64,000 nucleotides of DNA from the NCBI GenBank assembly GCA_024226735.1, contig JAAELL010000602.1:1-64000 (forward strand). The letters run 5' to 3'. The stretch comes from a bacterium (GTDB taxonomy: Bacteria; Planctomycetota; UBA1135; GCA-002686595). A program made the position numbers and the translations under genes. Below the pieces are notes generated by a model. It did not search any database, was not told the origin of the DNA, and saw nothing but the letters and a program-made list of their open reading frames with translations. Shown here in pieces: positions 16,797-24,392 of this stretch (the first letter of the stretch is position 1; each line of letters opens with the position of its first letter).

Positions 16797-18881
16797 TCAG
16801 GCTACACGCCGAAGCGGTTGCTGCTCGTCGCCTGTCCCGCTCAATCGCGCCTGGCGCGCGCTCGTGTGGATCCCGGTCCACATCACCGCCGCCGTGCCTC
16901 CGAGCAGCAGTCCGACCAGTAGCGCCAGGAGCACCGACGGGCTCGCCGGCGTCCGCGGCGCGCGAGCGGGATCGATCAGGCGCGCGTTCGGGAGCGCACC
17001 TGCGCGCGCGATCGCGGCGTCCTCGCGCTTCGTGCGCAGCTTCGCGACGACGGTGTCGAGCGCTTCGCGTCGGCCGAGCGGATCCTTGAGCAAGCGCTCC
17101 ACCCCCGGCAGCTGGCCGATGCGGGAGCGCAGGGTGTCGAGCTCGCGCAGCAGAGCGTTCTCCTGGTCGCGCACACCATCGACGCGCTTCGCGATCGCTC
17201 GCTCGACGAGCGCCCAGTGGCTCTCGATCGCGGCATCGATGCGCGCCAACTCGTCCTCGGGGTGCGACTCGCGCAGGCTCCGCCAGTCATTGACGATCGC
17301 TTCTTGAGCGGCCAGCTCGGCCTCGAGGCCGAGCTGGCGCGCTCCGAGGTGGGCGACGACGCGCTCGAGGATCGCGGCCATCTCGCGCCGAGCGGCGCGG
17401 ACAGCGTAGTACTCGGACGTGAACGTCGCCTCGAACTCGAGCGCGCGCCGCTCCGTCTTGGCGTAGTCGCCGATGTGGTGCAGCGTGAGCGCGTCGACCG
17501 TGACCGCGCCCTCCTTGGCGTTCTCTTCCCCCAGTCGGCCGAGCACCGAGCGATCGCCCGCCGCGAGTCCGGCGAGGATCAGGTCGAGCCCGATCAGCTT
17601 CGACTCGAGCTGCGCGCGTAGCCGCTCATCATCGGCGAGCTTGATCTGGAGCGTGCTCGTCAACATGCCCGGCCCTTCGCGGGCGACGCGCGTGCGCTCG
17701 TCCTCCAGGACGCCGATGAACTCGAGGTAGCGCCGCGCCACGGGGTCATCGAGGTCGGAACCCAAGCGCGAGACGGAGGCGCGATCGCCCGCGCGCACCA
17801 GCTCGTCGACGTCCTGCAGCGAGCGGCGCAAGCGACTGACCCGCGCCAGATCGGTGCTCGTGGCCGTCTGGCGCTGGTTGAGCTGCGTGAATGCCTTGTC
17901 GATCTCGATCGCGTCGGGGAAGAGCTCCAGGATGCGCGCGATCTCACGATCGATCACCGCGAGCTCGCCTTCGCGGCTGACGAGCTCGCGCTCGACGTAC
18001 TCGATCGCGCGATCGGCGCGTTCGAGCGTCGCTGCGACGTCGAGCTCCATGTACGTGTCGATCACTGAGCGCGCGATCTCGGCCGCCCGAACGGGGTGCG
18101 TGTCCTCGACGCGGACCCGCACGAGCCCCTCGAACCCCGTGCGCGCCGAGGCTTGCACGCGCTGCTGCACACGGACGGCGGCGTCCTCGGTCGTCAAGCG
18201 CTCGACGCTGAAGCTGCGGTCGTCGCGAACGCCGCGTGTCTCGACCCGTACGCGCAGTCCGGCGAAATGCATCGCCCGGCCAGGCTCGTAGGCAAAGATC
18301 TCCGGCTCGTTCTCGGGCCATTCGATGCCCGGCGCGCCCGAGGCGTGCGAGAGGACGCAGCGATCTCCGTCGACGAAGCGCACGCGGATCTGGCGTGCGG
18401 CGTCGGGGCTCATCGGCTCGAGCGCCGCGAAGAGGCGGAAGTCGGCGGACGTGTCGCCGGTGAGACCGCGGAAGAACGTCTTGAGCGGCGCGCGCCCCTC
18501 GTCCTCGACCCACGTCGTCAGTCCCATGCGACGCGCGTACTCGGGGTGGTCCGGGGTCGCGAGCTCGCCGTCTGTCGGCGCTTCGACCAGGCTCGCCGCC
18601 AAGTCGTAGGATGCGAGCACGGTCAGGGCCTCACCGACGTCGGTCGTCCCCGTCGGAATGTCGAGCTCTTCCAGAACCGGGCTCTTCGACAGCTCGTCTC
18701 CGACACGGAGACTCGCGGTCGCGACAAAGGTAGGCGTCTTGGAGAGCGTCAGCGCGACGACGATGCACGTGATCGAGAGCGTGATGACGATCGCGGTGAG
18801 CGGACGGCGAAACATGGAACCGGACGCGCGGCGCAGGCGCTTCCAGTCCTCGGTCAAGTCGTACTCGCGCGGGGCGTGCAT
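16797..18881 (-). CDS. Wzz/GumC-like polysaccharide co-polymerase
   Basis: The 694-residue inner-membrane protein has a transmembrane helix near ~26-46 (LTAIVITLSITCIVVALTL), a Wzz-type periplasmic domain, long coiled-coil helices (~290-610, rich in Glu/Arg/Leu/Ala) and a second transmembrane helix near the C-terminus (PSVLLALLVGLLLGGTAA). This is the PCP-2/GumC layout without the cytoplasmic tyrosine-kinase domain. It should set chain length and bridge to the export channel. Start ATG 18881 (MHAPREYDL) follows five bases after the Wza-like gene's stop. Confidence 0.85.
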   Translation of the reverse strand: MHAPREYDLTEDWKRLRRASGSMFRRPLTAIVITLSITCIVVALTLSKTPTFVATASLRVGDELSKSPVLEELDIPTGTTDVGEALTVLASYDLAASLVEAPTDGELATPDHPEYARRMGLTTWVEDEGRAPLKTFFRGLTGDTSADFRLFAALEPMSPDAARQIRVRFVDGDRCVLSHASGAPGIEWPENEPEIFAYEPGRAMHFAGLRVRVETRGVRDDRSFSVERLTTEDAAVRVQQRVQASARTGFEGLVRVRVEDTHPVRAAEIARSVIDTYMELDVAATLERADRAIEYVERELVSREGELAVIDREIARILELFPDAIEIDKAFTQLNQRQTATSTDLARVSRLRRSLQDVDELVRAGDRASVSRLGSDLDDPVARRYLEFIGVLEDERTRVAREGPGMLTSTLQIKLADDERLRAQLESKLIGLDLILAGLAAGDRSVLGRLGEENAKEGAVTVDALTLHHIGDYAKTERRALEFEATFTSEYYAVRAARREMAAILERVVAHLGARQLGLEAELAAQEAIVNDWRSLRESHPEDELARIDAAIESHWALVERAIAKRVDGVRDQENALLRELDTLRSRIGQLPGVERLLKDPLGRREALDTVVAKLRTKREDAAIARAGALPNARLIDPARAPRTPASPSVLLALLVGLLLGGTAAVMWTGIHTSARQARLSGTGDEQQPLRRVA

Positions 18882-18885
18882 GCTA

Positions 18886-19587
18886 TCAGCGAATGAGCGG
18901 TGTCTCGACGACGTTGCGCGTCGTGAACCCGAGGCCCGAGAGGATCGGCAAGATGTCTTCCTGGAAGTCGTCGACGCCCGTTTGGCGCACGAACACGATG
19001 TCGCCGGGGAGCAGCTGCACCAGTCCGCCCGCATCGGGCGTGCGTGCGTTGAAGAGGTGCACCTCGATGCGGTCGCCGTGGGGTCGGATCAAGAAGACGT
19101 TCTTGCGGTCGGCGCCGCGCACGTAGTGGCCACCGGTCGACAGCGCCTCGAGGGCATTGATCTGACGGTCCATCCGTTTGCGCCCAGGCTCCGAGATGTG
19201 CCCGAGGACGTAGTAGTCGCGCGAGTCGTAGGACACGACGCTCGTCGACACGTGCGGCTCGAGGACGAACTCGCCGTACGCGGCTTCGACCTCCTCGTTG
19301 ATCCGCGAGAGCGACTTGCCGGCTGCGTCGTACTTACCGATCAGCGGCAAGTACAAGAAGCCCTGTGGGTCGACGCGGATGCCGTCCTGCGGCGACGACA
19401 GCTCGGGATGCCCGATGAAGTGGACACGCAGGACGTCATTCGGGCCGATGCCGAGCCAGCTCCAGTCGCGTTCGGTCGTCACGGTCGTCACGTCCGCGTC
19501 CGAAGACGGAGCGGCCGCCGTCATGCAGGACGGCGTACAGGCGCAGAGACAAAGCGCTAGCCAGAGCGCGAGCTTCGGGCGGAACAC
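18886..19587 (-). CDS. Wza-like polysaccharide export lipoprotein
   Basis: The 233-residue lipoprotein (signal with CLCAC and PSC candidates near residues 16-21) carries the polysaccharide biosynthesis/export domain: WLGIGPNDVLRVHFIGHPEL ... IRVDPQGFLYLPLIGKYDAAGKSL ... INEEVEAAYGEFVLEPHVS, followed by an SLBB-like part (YYVLGHISEPG ... ALEALSTGGHY ... LLPGDIVFVRQ). It is shorter than E. coli Wza and lacks an obvious C-terminal amphipathic outer-membrane helix. It forms the export unit with the Wzz-like gene directly downstream. Confidence 0.9.
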   Translation of the reverse strand: MFRPKLALWLALCLCACTPSCMTAAAPSSDADVTTVTTERDWSWLGIGPNDVLRVHFIGHPELSSPQDGIRVDPQGFLYLPLIGKYDAAGKSLSRINEEVEAAYGEFVLEPHVSTSVVSYDSRDYYVLGHISEPGRKRMDRQINALEALSTGGHYVRGADRKNVFLIRPHGDRIEVHLFNARTPDAGGLVQLLPGDIVFVRQTGVDDFQEDILPILSGLGFTTRNVVETPLIR

Positions 19588-19800
19588 GTCGGGGGGACTT
19601 CGTGGTGGGGGGGGACGGATCGGATTGGGGACAACCCTGTGTCCTTATCGGTCTCCGGGCCCCGGCGGCAAAAGGGGAACCAGGTTTCGAAGGCGACCGG
19701 ACGCGCGGGAGCTCGCGCGCGGTGGAATTTCTTTCCGGATCGGGGCTCGATTCGAGAACGGACACCGAGTCGGAGCGCGCGGTGGTCGAAAGAGAAGCGA

Positions 19801-21090
19801 ATGCAGCCGCCGCCCCCCCGCGCCCGTGGCCGCGTCGTCGCGCTCGTCGATCAGGCGCTCGTCAGCGGTGTCAACTTCGCGACCAGCGTCCTGCTCGTGC
19901 GTGCTCTGGGACTGCAGATGTTCGGCACCTACAGCCTCGTCTGGCTGCTCGTGCTCTTCGCGGTCGGCCTTGGCCAAGCGCTCGTGGTGCAGCCGCTCCT
20001 GACGTTCGTCCCCAAGTGTGCGGAGCGCGAACGAGAGAGCTACCTGGCCGCTGCCGCTCGCCTCGAGCTGATCTTCCTCGGCGCCACCGCACTCGGCATG
20101 GGCGCCGCCTACGCCTTCGTCCTCGCGCACTGGGATGCTCCCGAGCTCGCCGGCACGCTGCCGGCGTTCCTGGTCGCGCTCCTCGGCCGTCAGGCGCAGA
20201 GCTTCTCCCGCGGCGTGGCATTCGCGACCGCGCGCCAGGACCGCGCGCTCGTGTGCGACGCGGTGGGGTACGGCGGTCAGCTGCTGCTGCTCGCGGTGCT
20301 CTCGGCCACCGGCCGGCTGGATCTGCGAACTGCGCTCCAGGCGGTCGGCGCCGCATCCGCCGTGGGTGCGGTGACCGGTGCCGTGAGCCTTGCACGCGCT
20401 CGGCTCGAGCCAGGCGAGCTCGCGCGCGCGGCGGGCCGGCACTGGACCTTCGCGCGCTGGCTCGCCGGCATGTCCGTCGTGCAGTGGTTCTCGTCCAACT
20501 TCTTCCTGGTGGCCGCCGCCGGACTCCTCGGATCGGCGGCAGTGGGAGCGATCAAGGCGGCTCAAGCCGTGATCGGCGTCTTGCACGTGCTCTTTCTCGC
20601 AATGGAGAACGTCGTGCCCGTGGTCGCGGCGCGGCTGCTGGTCGAGCGTGGGCGCGGCGCGATGCTCGACTACCTCACGCGCGTCGGAGCGTTCGGTCTC
20701 GGCGCGACCGTCTTGGTCGCCGCGCTCGTCGCGGGTGGCGCGGAGCTCCTGCTCGCACTGGTCTACGGTGCTCCCGCCGGGCCCGAACCCGTGCTGGCCC
20801 TGCGCGGCCTGGCCCTGCTCTACGTGTTCGCCTACGTGATCTCGGTGCTGCACATCGGCTACCGCACGCTCGAGCGGACTCGCACCGTCGCGCTCGTCTA
20901 CGTGGGGTGCACGCTGCTCGCCCTCGCGTTCGCGCGCCCGATCGTGGCGCACTTCGGACTTGCGGGGGCCGTGTTCGGGATGGCGGCGCAGCAGGCCATG
21001 TTGGCCATCTCGTTGGGCTTCGCCTTTACGCGCGCGGAGCATTCGGTGCAGTCGGCGGAGCTGTCCGCGCGTCGTCGAACGGTGGCGTGA
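19801..21090 (+). CDS. Wzx-like polysaccharide flippase (MATE/MVF fold)
   Basis: The 429-residue polytopic protein (about 12 helices) starts VVALVDQALVSGVNFATSVL with the usual Wzx N-terminal segment LLVRALGLQMFGTYSLVWLL. It should flip lipid-linked repeat units across the inner membrane. ATG 19801 is preferred because the upstream extension is charged and non-hydrophobic. It is divergent from the wza/wzz pair, and the 213 bases between (19588-19800) should hold both promoters; I cannot assign -35/-10 boxes with confidence. Confidence 0.85.
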   Translation: MQPPPPRARGRVVALVDQALVSGVNFATSVLLVRALGLQMFGTYSLVWLLVLFAVGLGQALVVQPLLTFVPKCAERERESYLAAAARLELIFLGATALGMGAAYAFVLAHWDAPELAGTLPAFLVALLGRQAQSFSRGVAFATARQDRALVCDAVGYGGQLLLLAVLSATGRLDLRTALQAVGAASAVGAVTGAVSLARARLEPGELARAAGRHWTFARWLAGMSVVQWFSSNFFLVAAAGLLGSAAVGAIKAAQAVIGVLHVLFLAMENVVPVVAARLLVERGRGAMLDYLTRVGAFGLGATVLVAALVAGGAELLLALVYGAPAGPEPVLALRGLALLYVFAYVISVLHIGYRTLERTRTVALVYVGCTLLALAFARPIVAHFGLAGAVFGMAAQQAMLAISLGFAFTRAEHSVQSAELSARRRTVA

Positions 21091-21098
21091 CTGGGAGA

Positions 21099-21371
21099 TC
21101 AGGGCTGCCGGTCCGATTCCCCGATATCCGGAGCGCCCGGCTCCCCGTCCTCCTGGGCGAGCTGCATGCCGACGCAGAACAGTCCGACGCCGCAGGCGGC
21201 GGCCAGAAACACCCAGAAGAGTCCGCCGACGACGTAGGAGACGCGCCCCTCGTCGAACGGAGAGTTGGAGCCGATGAGCCTGCGGACGAAGGCGATCGAG
21301 CCGAGCACCGCGTACACGATGAGCAGTACGGCGAGTCCCTTCAGCGCAAGCGCTTTCGTCCGGTTGGCCAT
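21099..21371 (-). CDS. small two-helix membrane protein
   Basis: The 90-residue product has two transmembrane helices (~9-30, LKGLAVLLIVYAVLGSIAFV; ~46-69, VSYVVGGLFWVFLAAACGVG) and an acidic C-terminal tail. No family recognised. It is convergent with the flippase gene (8-base gap) and precedes the hairpin at 21421. Confidence 0.55.
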   Translation of the reverse strand: MANRTKALALKGLAVLLIVYAVLGSIAFVRRLIGSNSPFDEGRVSYVVGGLFWVFLAAACGVGLFCVGMQLAQEDGEPGAPDIGESDRQP

Positions 21372-21420
21372 CGCAGCAGCCTACACGTGACGAGGCGGCA
21401 CGCTACCGCTCTCCGCCCGC

Positions 21421-21447
21421 CCCCCTGGCGGCTACGCCGCCAGGGGG
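21421..21447. terminator. perfect 12-bp hairpin with stop codon in the loop
   Basis: CCCCCTGGCGGC (21421-21432) pairs with GCCGCCAGGGGG (21436-21447). The TAG stop of the minus-strand methyltransferase (21432-21434) sits at the loop. It is probably the terminator of the 33992-to-21432 minus-strand operon, without a U-tract. Confidence 0.65.
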
Positions 21448-22229
21448 CTCGCCAAGACTCCGACGCTCGACCCCTTGACCTGCCAGAAGCTCGTTTGCGT
21501 CACGACGGGACACATCGGCGCGAAGCCGGTGAAGCGGACGCGCTCGAGGTCGCTCATCAGCTCGACGCTCGACCAGTTGTTCGGATGGTCGGAGTTGTCG
21601 AGCACCATCCAGCCACGTGAGCGCAGCTTGGGGCGCGCCGCCGCTACGCAGTCGCGGCGCCACGTGTGGGCGTTCTTGCAGTCGATCAGCGCGAGGTTGC
21701 GGGTTCCGCTGCCCAGACGCTCGATGCGCTCGATCGCATCCACGCCTTCGCACACGTGCAGATCGAGGCGCGCGGCCGCTTCCGCGCCCAGCTTGTCCGT
21801 CGCGTAGCGCTCGATCTCTCGCGCCCATTCCGGGCTGTGCTCGATCGTAGTCACCTGGGCTCCGCGCTCGAGGAACCACAGCGTCGAGTTGCCCCCGCCG
21901 ACCTCGAGCACGCGCATCCCGGGCTCGAGGATCTCGTCCAGGAACAGGACTGCGTCCAGCACGAGAAACGGTACCGGGTGGGCGAGGATCGGACGGCGGC
22001 GAGACGCGAGGTACGTGCGCAGGATGCGAGGCAGCCGCAGCAAGCTGTGGAGCGAAGGGGCGTTGCCTTCGAAGTCGCGCAATCGGTTGTGGACGGTCTT
22101 GCGGTGCACGCCGTCGGCGTTCTCCCATTCGGCCGTGTAGCGCCCCGTCCAGCGGTCGAGGAGCGGCCGCTCGTAGAACGTGCGAACGTTGTTGAACTGG
22201 GGCGTCGCGGGGCGCATGGGGTCACTCAT
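21432..22229 (-). CDS. SAM-dependent methyltransferase of the polysaccharide locus
   Basis: The 265-residue protein has a Rossmann-type motif I (MRVLEVGGGNSTLWFLERG, ~104-122), motif II-like acidic strand (VTTIEHSPEWA) and an LALIDCKNAHTWRRD motif in place of the usual motif IV. It resembles FkbM/class I methyltransferases found among glycan genes. Its start overlaps the upstream glycosyltransferase by 8 bases, so it is in the same operon. The target (sugar or glycolipid) is unknown. Confidence 0.72.
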   Translation of the reverse strand: MSDPMRPATPQFNNVRTFYERPLLDRWTGRYTAEWENADGVHRKTVHNRLRDFEGNAPSLHSLLRLPRILRTYLASRRRPILAHPVPFLVLDAVLFLDEILEPGMRVLEVGGGNSTLWFLERGAQVTTIEHSPEWAREIERYATDKLGAEAAARLDLHVCEGVDAIERIERLGSGTRNLALIDCKNAHTWRRDCVAAARPKLRSRGWMVLDNSDHPNNWSSVELMSDLERVRFTGFAPMCPVVTQTSFWQVKGSSVGVLASPLAA

Positions 22230-23802
22230 GAACGAGGAATGTCAGTTTGTCCTCATGGCGGAAGACGCGTGTGCAGTGGGCGTCGAACCAGGCGCGCTCG
22301 TGGTCGTTGATCCAGACCCGGCCGACGGAGGGATAGTCGTCGTAGTCGAGCGCGCGCTGGGAGATGACGAACGCGTCGGCTCGCGCTGCCTGAACGATGC
22401 CGGTGAACGAGAGCCCGGCGTTCTTCCAGGGCAAGACCTCGGGGCTGACGAGGGCGCCGACGTCGATGATCGTGTGATCAGACCGGTAACCGTACACACC
22501 GATCTCGCCAACCACGACGCGCCGCGCACGCTGCCGCGAGTCGTCCCGAGCGAGCTCGTTCAGCGCCGTGGCCGCGGCGCCGTACCCGTCGATGTACGAA
22601 GCCAGCAGCGGCGCGCGCTCGCGCGCGACCCACCAGCTCGGAACCGCGAGGGCGAGCGCGCACAGAGCGGGGCCATAGACCTTTTGGAGCGAGTGTCGCG
22701 GTACGAGCCAGCCCGGCAGCGCGGGGCCCGCGGCGACCAGGAACGCGACGGTCGAAGGCACCGCGTACCACGAGGCCTCGGTCGCGCCCTTGCCCACGAT
22801 GTAGAACGCGACGTAGGTGACGTAGAACGCCAGCCACGTGCGCGAGGTCGCGTCTCCGCGCTGCACGTTGCGGACGACGACCCAAACGAGCGCGCACCAG
22901 AGGGCAGCTGTGATCCCCACTCCCGGGGCGCCGGGGAGGTAGTCGACGTACGGGAACAGCGTCAGCCGAGGCAGGGTCCACAGTACCGAGCGCACCGTGA
23001 ACAGCGCCTCGTAGTGGTCGTTGTTCCAGCCGGTCTTCGCGACCATCGACTGCGGCACGACGCTCCCGTAGGTCTCGAGCGCGTAGCCGGTCCAAGCGAG
23101 ACCCGGACCGAGCAGCAGCGCGAGGCTCGCCGGATGGAGGAGCGCGCGCAACGCTTCGCGACCGCCGCGGGCCAGGACGGCCAGGCATACGAGCCAAGGG
23201 GCCAACAGGACCGCTTCGGGGCGGGTGATGAGCGCCAGCCCGTACCACGCCGCGCTGGACCGGAGCCGGCCGCGATGCGCCGCGCCCATCGCCCCGACGA
23301 GGAGCATGACGAACAGCGGCGTCTCCATCCCGAGCAGCTGGTTGTCGACGAGGTTGGGTGCGAACAGGAACGCCGCGACCAGCGGCAGCCGCAGATCGGC
23401 GGACAGCGAACGGAACAGGAGAACGGCGGCGATCGACCAGAAGACGACGTTGCAGGCGACGACCGCCTGCTCGACCCCTGTGCCGAACAGTGCCACCAGC
23501 ACGGCCGTGAACAGGCCGTACGCCGGCGAAGTCAAGCCGAACACGGCCTCGCCGGCGTTGTAGACGAACTCACCGTGTAGCGCGAGGTTGCGCGCGTAGC
23601 GCAGGTGGATGTAGGCGTCGTCGACGAGCACGAAGCCCGTGACCCACGCGGCGAGCGCGAGCTTGAACACCGCGCTCGCGACGACGAGCGCGGCGAGCGC
23701 ACGGAGCTCGATCCGCTCCGTGGCGGGCGATGGGGCACGGACCCCGCCGCGCAAGAGGCGCAGCGGCGTCCGCGGCTCGATCGATTGAGCGGTCGAGGTC
23801 AT
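22222..23802 (-). CDS. polytopic glycosyltransferase (ArnT/PMT-like)
   Basis: The 526-residue protein has about ten transmembrane helices and the catalytic first-loop signature FVLVDDAYIHLRYARNLALHG ending GEAVFGLTSPAYG (~57-90). The Asp-Asp pair binds the phosphate sugar donor in GT-C enzymes that use polyprenyl-phosphate sugars. A soluble C-terminal periplasmic domain (~390-526) follows. It probably adds a sugar to the glycan on the periplasmic side. It overlaps neighbours on both ends (ATGA upstream, 8 bases downstream). Confidence 0.8.
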   Translation of the reverse strand: MTSTAQSIEPRTPLRLLRGGVRAPSPATERIELRALAALVVASAVFKLALAAWVTGFVLVDDAYIHLRYARNLALHGEFVYNAGEAVFGLTSPAYGLFTAVLVALFGTGVEQAVVACNVVFWSIAAVLLFRSLSADLRLPLVAAFLFAPNLVDNQLLGMETPLFVMLLVGAMGAAHRGRLRSSAAWYGLALITRPEAVLLAPWLVCLAVLARGGREALRALLHPASLALLLGPGLAWTGYALETYGSVVPQSMVAKTGWNNDHYEALFTVRSVLWTLPRLTLFPYVDYLPGAPGVGITAALWCALVWVVVRNVQRGDATSRTWLAFYVTYVAFYIVGKGATEASWYAVPSTVAFLVAAGPALPGWLVPRHSLQKVYGPALCALALAVPSWWVARERAPLLASYIDGYGAAATALNELARDDSRQRARRVVVGEIGVYGYRSDHTIIDVGALVSPEVLPWKNAGLSFTGIVQAARADAFVISQRALDYDDYPSVGRVWINDHERAWFDAHCTRVFRHEDKLTFLVHE

Positions 23803-24392
23803 GCCGCGACCGTCGACTCCTCACTCGCGGCCGGCTTCGTGCCCTCGACGGCAAAGCCGGCTTGCACCGCAACCTCCGTGACGTTCTCGAAGCCGACCGC
23901 CTCCAAGAGCTCGGTCATCGAGTCGACCGTCCAGACCGAGCGCTGCGCGGACGGCTCCTCGGTGCAAGGGGCCGTGACGCGCGCGGACGACTTGCATCGC
24001 AGGGCGCGGTAGAGCTCCGAGACGAGCTCCAGGTTGACCGTGTACGACAAGAGTCCCGAGACGTCCGCGAGCAGAACCCCGTCGAAGTGCCCGTCCGGCA
24101 CGTTCCACGGGCGTGTCAGATCGGCGCGCCAGCGGGTCCGTGTCCCACGCGCGCGACTCGCGTCCGCGTGCACCCAACCGGTGATTCGCTGTCCGTCGCA
24201 GGAGATCTCCAGGAACGTCTTGCCGTGCTCGTCAAAGACGATCGGAGGCGCCTTGCGGGGCAGGATGCCCACGAGTCCGGCGCGCACGCGACGCGCGAGC
24301 CCGTTCCGGTCCCCGTCGGCTTCGAGCGCGGCGAAGCGTCGCCTCAGCTCGCGCGCTCGGGCCGACTCGTCGGGCTGGGATCGGGAGTGCAT
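23799..24392 (-). CDS. degenerate methyltransferase-like protein
   Basis: The 197-residue protein lacks the glycine-rich SAM motif I. It keeps the later half of a class I methyltransferase: WNVPDGHFDGVLLADVSGLL, then VSELYRALRCKSSARVTAP, equivalent to the usual FD.V...VLEH and ELxRVLKPGG segments. It may be a reduced or non-catalytic relative. The start is uncertain: ATG 24392 has no ribosome site and lies inside the end of the upstream glycosyltransferase gene (49-base overlap). A shorter version from a later GTG is possible. Confidence 0.5.
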   Translation of the reverse strand: MHSRSQPDESARARELRRRFAALEADGDRNGLARRVRAGLVGILPRKAPPIVFDEHGKTFLEISCDGQRITGWVHADASRARGTRTRWRADLTRPWNVPDGHFDGVLLADVSGLLSYTVNLELVSELYRALRCKSSARVTAPCTEEPSAQRSVWTVDSMTELLEAVGFENVTEVAVQAGFAVEGTKPAASEESTVAA